NCBI GenBank assembly: GCA_012522875.1
Contig: JAAYJP010000148.1
Span: 1 to 13,170, forward strand
Length of the DNA stretch: 13,170 bases
From: Clostridiales bacterium
GTDB lineage: Bacteria > Bacillota > Clostridia > Christensenellales > Aristaeellaceae
Direction of reading: 5' to 3'
The position numbers were made by a program, and so were the translations under genes. The notes below the pieces were generated by a model, which ran no database searches, was not told where the DNA came from, and saw nothing but the letters and a program-made list of their open reading frames with translations. How positions within the stretch are numbered: the stretch's first letter is position 1; each line of letters begins with the position of its first letter. Below, piece by piece: positions 1 through 7,132 of the stretch.

Positions 1-137
1 ACCATTTCGCCCAGGCAATCATGAAGGGCATCCAGGTTGGCACCATAATGCGCAGGCAGATTCAGCTCTTCCTTCAGGTGCTGGTGGGCCAAAGCCCGCG
101 TGTCCATCTTCCGGCCGTCCAGTTCAATCCGCCGCAT
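1..137 (-). CDS. Barstar-like ribonuclease inhibitor (partial, C-terminus off the left edge)
   Basis: The first 45 codons are visible. The protein starts MRRIELDGRKMDTRALAHQH and continues through LKEELNLPAHYGANLDALHD, ending at CLGEMV at the edge. This matches the start of barstar: a short beta strand, a helix, then the conserved YG-NLDAL-D segment that forms the barnase-facing helix and loop, including the acidic Asp that in barstar plugs the nuclease active site. Barstar family proteins are cytoplasmic inhibitors of about 90 residues that bind barnase-type RNases one to one and protect the producer. The ATG lies inside the last codons of the barnase-like gene (14-base overlap), so the two genes are almost certainly co-transcribed and probably translationally coupled. 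The start fits the family N-terminus. About half of the gene is outside the window, so integrity cannot be judged. Confidence 0.88.
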   Translation of the reverse strand, partial: MRRIELDGRKMDTRALAHQHLKEELNLPAHYGANLDALHDCLGEM

Positions 138-627
138 GGCCGTCCTCCCCGTAAAGCAGAGTAAAGGATTGATAGTGGTCCGTGGTGTAATAGATCAGGC
201 CGTCATTGGAATATACCAGGCGACTGGCACCCCGGGATGTCCGGCCCAGGGTGTCGATATCGCACTCATAGTATTGTCTGCCCTTTTTTTCCGGCAAGAG
301 GCCTTCATAATTGCCAAAGAGGTCACCCCCAATGGTTTTCCCCGGTGCATAGGGCTCAAGGTTCCCTCCCGACCAACCCAGCGCTCGGGCCTGACCCTTG
401 GTGATGAAGTTTTGTGGAAGCCTGCCATAAGCGTTCAGGTAAGCCGACACGTCACCGGCATGGGTAAAGATGCCGTTTTCAACAGGAGCAGCTTCCCTGG
501 CCTCGGGGATTGCTGTGATAGCTGAACTGGCAACTGGCGTGGCTGCGCCATAAAGGGCCGCCTGCTGGCAGCCTGTCAGCAATACGGCAACAAGGATTGG
601 CAGAAGGAACCTGAATGCCCTCTTCAC
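124..627 (-). CDS. Barnase-like guanyl-specific ribonuclease with lipoprotein signal
   Basis: A 167-residue homologue of barnase (ribonuclease N1/T1 family), an extracellular RNase cleaving after guanosine. I chose a GTG start at 627: it has GGGAGG 8 bases upstream and puts a signal sequence at the N-terminus (basic MKRAFR, hydrophobic run 7-19, lipobox LLTGC with Cys20). An ATG further upstream would bury that signal. A low-complexity linker (about 21-50) leads to the nuclease domain (about 52-158). By alignment with barnase the catalytic set is intact: Lys77 (in FITK), Glu121 (in YECDID), Arg132, Arg136 and His151 (in TTDHY), equivalent to Lys27, Glu73, Arg83, Arg87 and His102. The APGKTIGGD-F-N-EG segment is also conserved. 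The stop is TGA. It overlaps the barstar-like gene that follows. Classic barnase is freely secreted, whereas the lipobox here predicts a membrane-anchored form. The role (competition, nutrient scavenging or phage defence) is open. I see no convincing promoter on this strand. Confidence 0.93.
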   Translation of the reverse strand: MKRAFRFLLPILVAVLLTGCQQAALYGAATPVASSAITAIPEAREAAPVENGIFTHAGDVSAYLNAYGRLPQNFITKGQARALGWSGGNLEPYAPGKTIGGDLFGNYEGLLPEKKGRQYYECDIDTLGRTSRGASRLVYSNDGLIYYTTDHYQSFTLLYGEDGHAAD

Positions 628-632
628 CCTTT

Positions 633-663
633 TTGCCTCCCTTCGCGAGTTGTGTGGTATAAT
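633..663 (+). promoter_or_regulatory. Candidate SigA promoter for the metallophosphoesterase gene
   Basis: A perfect -10 box TATAAT lies at 658-663. The best -35 match is TTGCCT at 633-638, 19 bases upstream, which is a longer spacer than ideal. It would start transcription near 670 and give a leader of about 43 bases before the ATG at 713. The -35 region overlaps the start and ribosome binding site of the divergent barnase-like gene. Confidence 0.55.
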
Positions 664-665
664 TG

Positions 666-682
666 CCTCAGGCAACCTGAGG
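666..682. repeat. Perfect 7-bp inverted repeat in the barnase/phosphoesterase divergent region
   Basis: CCTCAGG, spacer CAA, CCTGAGG. The repeat begins three bases after the TATAAT at 658-663, so it covers the expected transcription start of the plus-strand gene, and lies upstream of the minus-strand barnase-like gene. It could be an operator for a dimeric repressor or a small hairpin at the 5' end of the plus-strand mRNA. No T-tract follows, so it is not an intrinsic terminator. Function is inferred only from position. Confidence 0.5.
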
Positions 683-712
683 GCTGCCAAATTATGATAA
701 CAAGGACGCTCA

Positions 713-1618
713 ATGATAAAATATCTGGCCCGAACCACCTTAACCCCACTACTCAAGCACATCCCGACCGACCGCAAGTGGCTCCGCCCATTTTACCAGG
801 CCACCCAGCTTCAGGTAAAGGTGTCGCCCTATGTTTCCCCCAACCTGCCGGCCGCGTTTTCTGGCCTCAGCCTTGCCTATGCAGCTGACATTCACTACGG
901 CAGCTACCTCAGCCAGGAGCGTGCGCTGGAGGTGGTCAGACTTATCACCAGGCTTCAGGCCGACTTGATTCTCTTGGGCGGTGACTATGGGGAGAATGCC
1001 CAGACTGCGGAGGCCTTTTTTGACCTTATCCCCCGCTTCCCGGAAAGCACCCCGGTCCTGGCTGCCATTGGCAACCATGACCATATGGGCTCGGGGGCCA
1101 ATATCGCCCGCTTGATGGCGAAGATGCGCGCCAAAGGCGTGACACCGCTCAGGAACGGTGTGTGGCACCTGAAGCGGGAAGGCCGTACAATGGCGTTCTG
1201 CGCCCCGGACGATATCCTGGCTGGTTTCCCTGATTTCACGCCTCTGATAAACGGGACGCGCACCGCGGACTTCGTTGTCTTCATGCCGCACTCCCCGGAC
1301 CTGGTACCGGAGGCGAAGCAAGCTGGCCTGCGTTTTGACCTGGCCCTTTGCGGGCATACCCACGGAGGGCAGATTGCACTCCGGGGCCGCAGCCTCTACC
1401 CTTCCAGCCGCTATGGCGACCGCTACCGGATGGGCTGGGTCAATGAAAACGATTCTGACATATTCATCACCTGTGGTGTGGGCACCTCAGTGCTGCCCAT
1501 GCGTGTGGGCACAATGCCCGAAATTCACCGCTTCAACCTCTCGTCCGGAAACAGCTTGAGAGCCGGCGAAGCGTTCACGTCAAGTCCCGCTGTATCCAGC
1601 CTCATCAACTGCGCGTAG
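713..1618 (+). CDS. YkuE-type metallophosphoesterase
   Basis: A 301-residue calcineurin-like phosphoesterase with the complete two-metal site: Asp59-x-His61 (ADIHYG), GGD91Y, GNHD (Asn121, His122), MPH193SPD and GHTH (His215, His217) followed by GGQ. The order and the FMPHSPD and GHTHGGQI signatures place it with YkuE/YaeI-like class III phosphodiesterases, which hydrolyse phosphoester bonds in lipid or nucleotide substrates. The exact substrate cannot be read from sequence. No membrane helix or twin-arginine signal is evident, so it is probably cytoplasmic or peripheral, unlike exported B. subtilis YkuE. The ATG at 713 has AAGGA 6 bases upstream. The family usually ends soon after the PEI motif (here 269-271). 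This protein continues about 25 residues beyond PEIHRFNL with sequence that is antisense to the end of tsaD, and stops at TAG, giving a 94-bp convergent overlap. Those last residues look acquired rather than functional. Confidence 0.9.
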   Translation: MIKYLARTTLTPLLKHIPTDRKWLRPFYQATQLQVKVSPYVSPNLPAAFSGLSLAYAADIHYGSYLSQERALEVVRLITRLQADLILLGGDYGENAQTAEAFFDLIPRFPESTPVLAAIGNHDHMGSGANIARLMAKMRAKGVTPLRNGVWHLKREGRTMAFCAPDDILAGFPDFTPLINGTRTADFVVFMPHSPDLVPEAKQAGLRFDLALCGHTHGGQIALRGRSLYPSSRYGDRYRMGWVNENDSDIFITCGVGTSVLPMRVGTMPEIHRFNLSSGNSLRAGEAFTSSPAVSSLINCA

Positions 1619-2601
1619 GCCGCAGAACCAATCATGGCCGCATTGTCTCCGCACAGGGAAAGGGGCGGCATCACAAGCCTGACACCCGCCTCCTTACACA
1701 ATCCCGACAGTTCACGGCGAAGCAAGCGGTTGGCGGACACGCCGCCTGCCAGCGCCAGGGTATCCCAGCCAAGGTCGTTACAGGCTTTCATTGTGCGCTC
1801 ACAGAGGTGTTCCACCACCATATGCCTGAAGCTGGCGGCCAGGTCCGCCGGGTCTGGCGTTTCCCCCTTCTGATCCAAATGGTGCACCAGGTTGATAAAT
1901 GCGGTTTTCAAACCAGAAAAGCTGAAGTCATATGCCCCCACAGGATTTGGCAGCGGCAAAGGGAAAGCGTTCGGGTTCCCCTTTTCCGCCAGGTCATCCA
2001 GGTGGGGACCGCCGGGATAAGGCAGCCCCAGGACACGGGCCGCCTTGTCAAAGGCTTCGCCGGCGGCGTCATCCCGGGTGCAGCCCAACAGGCAGAATCC
2101 TTTTTCTCTCACTTCAATCACATGGCTGTGCCCACCGGACACCACCAGGCAGAGGAAAGGCGGGGCAAGGTCCGGATAAGCCAGGTAATTGGCGCAAATG
2201 TGGCCAAAGATGTGGTTGACTGCCAGCAGGGGTTTTTGAAGGCCATAGGCCAGCCCCTTGGCGTAGCTCAAGCCCGTGAGCAAAGCACCCACCAGTCCGG
2301 GGCCCTGGGTGGCGGCGATAGCGTCCATATCTTCAAGCGAAAACCCCGCCTTTTCCAGCGCACGTGTGGCTACAGCGTCCAGTTTCTCAATATGCGAACG
2401 GCTGGCAATTTCCGGCACAACCCCGCCATAGGGGATATGTATGGGAATCTGGGAATATATTTCGCTGGAGAGGATTGACCGTCCATTTTCAATGACAGCT
2501 GCCGCCGTCTCATCACAGGAGCTTTCAATGGCCAGGATGCGTACATGCTCCTTATGGATCAGTTCCCTGGCTTGTAGCCTCATGCACTCGCCGTAGCTCA
2601 T
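1525..2601 (-). CDS. tsaD: tRNA N6-adenosine threonylcarbamoyltransferase TsaD
   Basis: TsaD transfers the threonylcarbamoyl group from TC-AMP to A37 of ANN-decoding tRNAs, making t6A, together with TsaB and TsaE in the cytoplasm. The Kae1/TsaD signature is present: ILAIESSCDETAAAV near residue 22, the metal ligands in NHIFGH (about His130 and His134), the SGGHSHV loop near 155, the GGVSANRLLR motif near 285, and the CGDNAAMI segment near 317 that holds the metal-binding Asp. I chose the ATG at 2601 (358 residues): it forms an ATGA overlap with the stop of the upstream membrane protein gene and has AGGGG 6 bases before it. The ATG at 2583 (352 residues) is a plausible alternative, and both leave a short N-terminal extension before the usual family start. 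The stop is TGA. It is the last gene of the secA operon. Its 3' end overlaps the convergent phosphoesterase gene, and no terminator is visible. Confidence 0.96.
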   Translation of the reverse strand: MSYGECMRLQARELIHKEHVRILAIESSCDETAAAVIENGRSILSSEIYSQIPIHIPYGGVVPEIASRSHIEKLDAVATRALEKAGFSLEDMDAIAATQGPGLVGALLTGLSYAKGLAYGLQKPLLAVNHIFGHICANYLAYPDLAPPFLCLVVSGGHSHVIEVREKGFCLLGCTRDDAAGEAFDKAARVLGLPYPGGPHLDDLAEKGNPNAFPLPLPNPVGAYDFSFSGLKTAFINLVHHLDQKGETPDPADLAASFRHMVVEHLCERTMKACNDLGWDTLALAGGVSANRLLRRELSGLCKEAGVRLVMPPLSLCGDNAAMIGSAAYAQLMRLDTAGLDVNASPALKLFPDERLKR

Positions 2602-3311
2602 CTTGTTCCCCTGTGGGAGGCAGACAAGAGGCTCGCGGCGATGGGAAAGGCCAGCAGAAGCCATGCCATCCGCTTAAGGGAAGAGAGGGCATAGTCACGA
2701 AAAAACGCCTCCGGCATCAGTTGAATCATCATATGCTCTGCTGGATTCATCTGCCAGAGATCATTTGTAAACAGCCACAGGTGCATTTGGTAGAAAAGCC
2801 CCGTAAAGTCACTGGCCGCCCAGATGGCAATGCCCGCCATGAAAGCCAGGAACACAGTTGCTGCCCCCAAGAGGCTTTTGCCCAATAGACTTGGCAATGC
2901 AACATCTCTTACTATCATGGCGCGTATTGCGATTACCACTAAAAGTGTCAAGGCTCCCAGCCCAAACCACCATAGCAGCCTGCCCCAGTCCGTCATGTGC
3001 TTCACATCAGGCAAGTGGTCCAGTTCCCGTTGAGAAAAAACCTCCTGTTTTGCGCCATAGCGCGTCACCTCCACCTGCGGAGAAACGCTATCCCCCCTCA
3101 GGAAGCCCGCGATGCCTTCGGCAATTTCCGGCAACTCATCCTCCCTCACTCCCGCCGCCCGCAAATCGCCAAAACGGATAAAGCCAGCCAACAGCGCATC
3201 CCTGCTGTAGGCGGGCTTCAGAAAGGCCCAGGCGGTAAAGGCAAAAAGCAAAAGGAGGAAAATCACCCCTCCGGCCCGCGCCGCGCTTCTAAAGTGTCCT
3301 GGCAAGCTCAC
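2598..3311 (-). CDS. TIGR01906/DUF1461 family integral membrane protein
   Basis: A 237-residue membrane protein of unknown function. Predicted helices lie at about 13-31, 111-133, 146-167 and 214-231, with a loop of about 80 residues after the first helix. The features recalled for TIGR01906 are present: an FSQRELDHLPDVKHM segment (91-106), then H-LWLFTNDLW (177-186) and MPEAFFRDY (199-207), an aromatic and acidic patch between helices 3 and 4. Many Bacillota carry this family. No biochemical role is established to my knowledge. Translation starts at a GTG overlapping the TGA of prfB (GTGA), with no strong ribosome binding site, so it probably depends on ribosomes finishing prfB. It ends at a TGA that overlaps the tsaD start. 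Confidence 0.82.
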   Translation of the reverse strand: MSLPGHFRSAARAGGVIFLLLLFAFTAWAFLKPAYSRDALLAGFIRFGDLRAAGVREDELPEIAEGIAGFLRGDSVSPQVEVTRYGAKQEVFSQRELDHLPDVKHMTDWGRLLWWFGLGALTLLVVIAIRAMIVRDVALPSLLGKSLLGAATVFLAFMAGIAIWAASDFTGLFYQMHLWLFTNDLWQMNPAEHMMIQLMPEAFFRDYALSSLKRMAWLLLAFPIAASLLSASHRGTR

Positions 3312-4408
3312 TGCATTTTCAGATAGGCCGTGACAAAGCCATCAAGGCCCCCATTCATCACGTCCTCGATATTGCCGGATTCGTAGCCCGTGCGGTGGTC
3401 TTTGACCATGGTATAAGGCTGGAATACATAGGAACGGATCTGGCTTCCCCACTCAATCTTTTTCATTTCACCTTTGATCTGGGCCATCTGCTCTTCTTTT
3501 TCCCGCTCCCGGAGTTCCAGGAGTTTTGAGCGGAGCATTCTCATACATGTCTCCCGGTTTTGCACCTGGGAGCGCTCGCCCTGGCAGGAGACGACAATCC
3601 CCGAAGGCATATGGGTCATACGTACCGCAGAGTCTGTCTTGTTCACATGCTGTCCGCCAGCACCCGTGGAGCGGTAGGTGTCCACCCGGACTTCTTCCAT
3701 ATTGATCTCGATTTCAACGTCATCTTCCAGCATCGGCGCCACATCAAGAGAAGAAAAGGAAGTATGCCGCCGGGCATTGGAGTCAAAAGGGCTTATGCGC
3801 ACCAGCCTATGTACGCCCTTCTCCCCCCGCAGGTAGCCATAGGCGTTATCGCCGTCCACCTCAAAGGTAACAGATTTGACCCCCGCTTCATCTCCCTCCA
3901 AATAGTCCAGTACCGACACCTTAAACCCCATGCGCTCGCAGTAACGGGTGTACATGCGGTAGAGCATCTGCGTCCAGTCCTGTGCCTCGGTGCCGCCGGC
4001 CCCGGCGTGAAGCGACAGTACAGCGTTTGCACTGTCATAGTCACCCCTCATCAGGGTTTCAAGGGCCAGGCCCTCGGCCTTCCCAACCAGCGCATCCAGC
4101 TTTTCAAGGGTTTCCTGGGCCATGCTCTCGTCATTTTCCTCCTGAGCCAGCTCGACCATAACCTCCAGGTCCTCCTGCTCCTGCACCAGGGCGTCAAACT
4201 GTGAAATTTTGCCTTCAATGGCGGCAATCCGCTTGTTAACATGGGTTGAGCGGCCCAGATCGTCCCAGAAGCCGGGTGCTGCCATCTCTTCCTTCAGTTC
4301 CGCCAGTTCCCTATGCAGGAGATCGATGTGAAGCCCGCCGCGGATTTCCTCCAGCTGGCTCTTGAGCGCTTCCAGGCGAAGTTTGATATCCTCAAGCATT
4401 AAAATCAT
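3308..4408 (-). CDS. prfB: Peptide chain release factor 2
   Basis: RF2 recognises UGA and UAA stop codons in the ribosomal A site and triggers peptide release. In 366 residues it shows the N-terminal helical domain, the codon-recognition SPF tripeptide at 206-208 (VRISPFDS) that separates RF2 from RF1, and the catalytic GGQ loop at 251-253 (TGAGGQHVNKTDSAVR). The length matches the family. The ATG at 4408 has AAGGA 11 bases upstream and lies 15 bases beyond the secA stop, the usual secA-prfB arrangement. In many bacteria prfB needs a programmed +1 frameshift at CUU-UGA near codon 25. Here the matching place (L26-H27, 4328-4333) reads CTT CAC in one open frame without the AGGGGGT-like stimulator, so the autoregulatory frameshift is absent. 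The gene itself ends in TGA. Confidence 0.97.
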   Translation of the reverse strand: MILMLEDIKLRLEALKSQLEEIRGGLHIDLLHRELAELKEEMAAPGFWDDLGRSTHVNKRIAAIEGKISQFDALVQEQEDLEVMVELAQEENDESMAQETLEKLDALVGKAEGLALETLMRGDYDSANAVLSLHAGAGGTEAQDWTQMLYRMYTRYCERMGFKVSVLDYLEGDEAGVKSVTFEVDGDNAYGYLRGEKGVHRLVRISPFDSNARRHTSFSSLDVAPMLEDDVEIEINMEEVRVDTYRSTGAGGQHVNKTDSAVRMTHMPSGIVVSCQGERSQVQNRETCMRMLRSKLLELREREKEEQMAQIKGEMKKIEWGSQIRSYVFQPYTMVKDHRTGYESGNIEDVMNGGLDGFVTAYLKMQ

Positions 4409-4423
4409 TGATTTTCTATTCCT

Positions 4424-7132
4424 TCACTCCGCCCGTCCGGCCATGCCGTGGCAGTGTTTGTACTTTTTCCCGCTGCCACAGGGGCAGGGGCTGTTGCGTC
4501 CTATCTTATCGCCTGGTTTTTTAACGACCGGCTGCCCGCCTTTTGCGCCAGCTCCGGGCATTGTTCCTTCAGATATCGGCCGGGCCACCTGCTTTCGTTC
4601 CGGCGCCCTCTGAATACGCAGCTGGAAAAGCTGTCGCACGGTATCTTCCTGGATGAGACGGGACATCTCGTCGAACATATCATAGCTTTCCAGCTTGTAT
4701 TCGTTGACAGGGTTGCGCTGGGCATACGCCCTTAAGCCAATCCCGTCCCGAAGCTGATCCATAGCATCGATATGGTCCATCCAGCGGGTGTCCACGGAGC
4801 GTAACAGCACAGAGCGCTCCAACTCCCGCATATCGATGCCCAGCGCTGCAATATCTGCCTCCCGCTTGCTATAGAATTCCCCTGCAGCCTTTTTCAGCAG
4901 CGCGGTGATGCCATCCTTGTCAAAGCCGGAGATAGCGTCCGCGTTAGCCTTGATGGTGCCATAGGGGACACATAGGCGTTCCACATAATCCTGAAGGCCA
5001 TGCACATCCCAGTCCTTGTTTTCGCCGGCGCAGAAGCGGGCCACCGCTTCCTCCACCAGTTTGTCTACCATGCCCTGGATGGCAGCCTGCATGTCCTTAC
5101 CTTCCAGCACCTGGCTGCGTTGGCGGTAAATCACCTCGCGCTGTTGGTTCATTACATCATCATATTGCAGGACATGCTTTCGGATCTCGTAGTTGCGGCT
5201 TTCAATACGCTTTTGCGCGTTTTCAATCTGTTTGGTGAGCATCCCCGCGGCCAGCGGCTCGGTTTCATCCATGCCCATTTTGGCAATCAGGGGCTCGATG
5301 CGCTCACCGCCAAACAGTCGCATGAGGTCATCCTCCAGGGATATGAAAAACTGGCTCGAGCCCGGATCCCCCTGGCGCCCGGCGCGGCCGCGCAACTGAT
5401 TATCAATACGGCGGCTTTCATGTCGCTCGGTGCCGATGATGTGAAGACCGCCCAAAGCTACCACCTTCTCATGTTCAGCATCGGTGGTCTTTTTGAATTC
5501 TTCTTTGAGCTGATTGTAGCGTTTGCGCGCCTGAAGGACCTCCTCAGACACCTGCTCACTGCGTCCGCTGGCCTCTTCTATGATTTCCTCAGGAACCTCT
5601 TCCTGCCTCATTGAGCGCCTGGCCAGGTAGTCCGGATTACCGCCCAAAAGGATGTCCGTGCCTCGGCCGGCCATGTTGGTGGCAATGGTAACCGCCCCCA
5701 GGTGCCCCGCCTGGGCCACAATAGCAGCTTCACGGGCGTGGTGCTTTGCGTTCAACACCTCATGGGGTATGCCCCGGCGGCTTAACATCTGGCTTAACAG
5801 CTCAGACACCTCAACGGAGATGGTTCCCACCAGGAGCGGCTGCCCCGTCTTGTGCCGGACCTCAATTTCCTCAGCCACTGCTTGGTATTTGCCCTTTTTA
5901 CCGCGGTAAACCATGTCGTTCAGGTCTTTACGGATCATGGGCATATTGGTGGGCACCTGCACCACATCCAGCGCGTAGATGCCCTGGAACTCCTCTTCCT
6001 CGGTCTTGGCCGTGCCCGTCATCCCGGAGAGTTTTTTATACATGCGGAAGTAGTTCTGGAAGGTAATGGTGGCAAGGGTCTTGCTTTCACGGGCCACCTG
6101 GACATGTTCCTTGGCCTCAATGGCCTGGTGCAGGCCATCGGAATAGCGGCGCCCCACCATCAGGCGGCCTGTGAACTCATCCACAATTACAACCTCACCG
6201 TTTTGCACCACATAGTCAACGTCCCGCTTCATCAAAGCATTGGCCTTGAGCGCCTGGATAAGGTGGTGATTAAGCTCATTGTTCTCAGGATCCGACAGAT
6301 TTTCAATGGAGAAGGCCTGCTCAGCCTTGTGAGTCCCTTCCTCAGTGAAAACAGCAGCCTTGTCTTTCTCCTCCACTGTGTAGTCTGTTTCAGCCTTGAG
6401 CCTTCCTACGAAACGTTCCGCGCGCTCATAAAGGTCGGTGGACTTCTCCCCCTGGCCTGAGATGATCAGCGGCGTTCGGGCTTCGTCTATCAGGATGGAG
6501 TCAACCTCGTCCACAATCGCGTAGCTGTGCCCGCGCTGCACTCTCTCCGTGCCGTAGATCACCATGTTGTCGCGCAAATAGTCAAAGCCCATCTCGTTGT
6601 TGGTGCCATAGGTTATGTCACAGGCGTAGGCGGCACGGCGTTGCTCGCCCGTCAGGTCGTGCACAATTATCCCTACCGACATCCCCAGGAAGCGGAAGAG
6701 CTTGCCCATGTCCTCCCCCTGGAACTTGGCAAGGTAGTCATTGACGGTCACGATATGCACCCCTTTTCCCGCCAGGGCATTTAGGTAGGCGGGCAGGCAT
6801 GCGGTCAGGGTCTTCCCCTCACCGGTTTTCATCTCGGCGATGCGCCCCTGATGGAGCACAATGCCACCAATGAGCTGCACCCTGAAGGGCCTAAGGCCAA
6901 GGGTGCGCTTGGAGGCCTCCCGCACCACTGCGAAAGCCTCATTGAGCAGGTCATCCAGGCTTTCGCCTTTCTCCACGCGTTCCCTGAAGAGCGCAGTCTT
7001 CCCACTCAGCTGCGCATCGCTCATCTTTTCGTATTCCGGCTCCAGCGCCTCAATGGCGTCAGCCTTTTGGCGCAGGGGCTTCAACTGCGCCTCAGTCCCC
7101 ATCCCCAGGGCTTCCTTTAGTTTGTTAAACAT
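4424..7132 (-). CDS. secA: Preprotein translocase motor ATPase SecA
   Basis: SecA is the ATP-driven motor that pushes unfolded precursors through the SecYEG channel at the inner face of the cytoplasmic membrane. The 902-residue protein is full length. Visible parts are the N-terminal SecY-contacting helix, Walker A at 101-109 (MKTGEGKTL), the DEAD-like DEVD at 208-211 (VDEVDSILIDEARTPL), the preprotein-binding domain, the second nucleotide domain with TNMAGRGTDI and QLRGRAGRQGDPG, the helical scaffold with LRSVDTRWMDHI, and a C-terminal zinc-binding SEC-C tail (Cys883, Cys885, Cys894, His895) that in other species binds SecB or ribosomes. The ATG at 7132 has AAAGGAG 6 bases upstream. It is the first gene of the operon that continues with prfB, under the consensus promoter at 7162-7190. 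The stop is TGA. Confidence 0.98.
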   Translation of the reverse strand: MFNKLKEALGMGTEAQLKPLRQKADAIEALEPEYEKMSDAQLSGKTALFRERVEKGESLDDLLNEAFAVVREASKRTLGLRPFRVQLIGGIVLHQGRIAEMKTGEGKTLTACLPAYLNALAGKGVHIVTVNDYLAKFQGEDMGKLFRFLGMSVGIIVHDLTGEQRRAAYACDITYGTNNEMGFDYLRDNMVIYGTERVQRGHSYAIVDEVDSILIDEARTPLIISGQGEKSTDLYERAERFVGRLKAETDYTVEEKDKAAVFTEEGTHKAEQAFSIENLSDPENNELNHHLIQALKANALMKRDVDYVVQNGEVVIVDEFTGRLMVGRRYSDGLHQAIEAKEHVQVARESKTLATITFQNYFRMYKKLSGMTGTAKTEEEEFQGIYALDVVQVPTNMPMIRKDLNDMVYRGKKGKYQAVAEEIEVRHKTGQPLLVGTISVEVSELLSQMLSRRGIPHEVLNAKHHAREAAIVAQAGHLGAVTIATNMAGRGTDILLGGNPDYLARRSMRQEEVPEEIIEEASGRSEQVSEEVLQARKRYNQLKEEFKKTTDAEHEKVVALGGLHIIGTERHESRRIDNQLRGRAGRQGDPGSSQFFISLEDDLMRLFGGERIEPLIAKMGMDETEPLAAGMLTKQIENAQKRIESRNYEIRKHVLQYDDVMNQQREVIYRQRSQVLEGKDMQAAIQGMVDKLVEEAVARFCAGENKDWDVHGLQDYVERLCVPYGTIKANADAISGFDKDGITALLKKAAGEFYSKREADIAALGIDMRELERSVLLRSVDTRWMDHIDAMDQLRDGIGLRAYAQRNPVNEYKLESYDMFDEMSRLIQEDTVRQLFQLRIQRAPERKQVARPISEGTMPGAGAKGGQPVVKKPGDKIGRNSPCPCGSGKKYKHCHGMAGRAE

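Noticed and set aside
628..777. Longer barnase-like protein starting from the ATG at 777
   Set aside because: It would place 50 unrelated residues before a well-formed lipoprotein signal. The GTG at 627 has a good ribosome binding site.
749..1363. Minus-strand open frame of 204 codons opposite the phosphoesterase
   Set aside because: The phosphoesterase on the plus strand has all catalytic motifs, and the opposite frame has none.
1807..2478. Plus-strand open frame of 223 codons opposite tsaD
   Set aside because: It is antisense to conserved TsaD sequence, has no ribosome binding site and no recognisable protein features.
3560..4204. Plus-strand open frame of 214 codons opposite prfB
   Set aside because: It is a shadow of the RF2 gene, whose motifs are complete on the other strand.
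4300..4408. Programmed frameshift site in prfB
   Set aside because: No in-frame TGA or CTTTGA slippery site exists; the frame is continuous from the ATG at 4408 through the GGQ motif.
5852..6460. Plus-strand open frame of about 200 codons opposite secA
   Set aside because: It is antisense to conserved SecA motor sequence. The frame is open because of GC-rich codon use.
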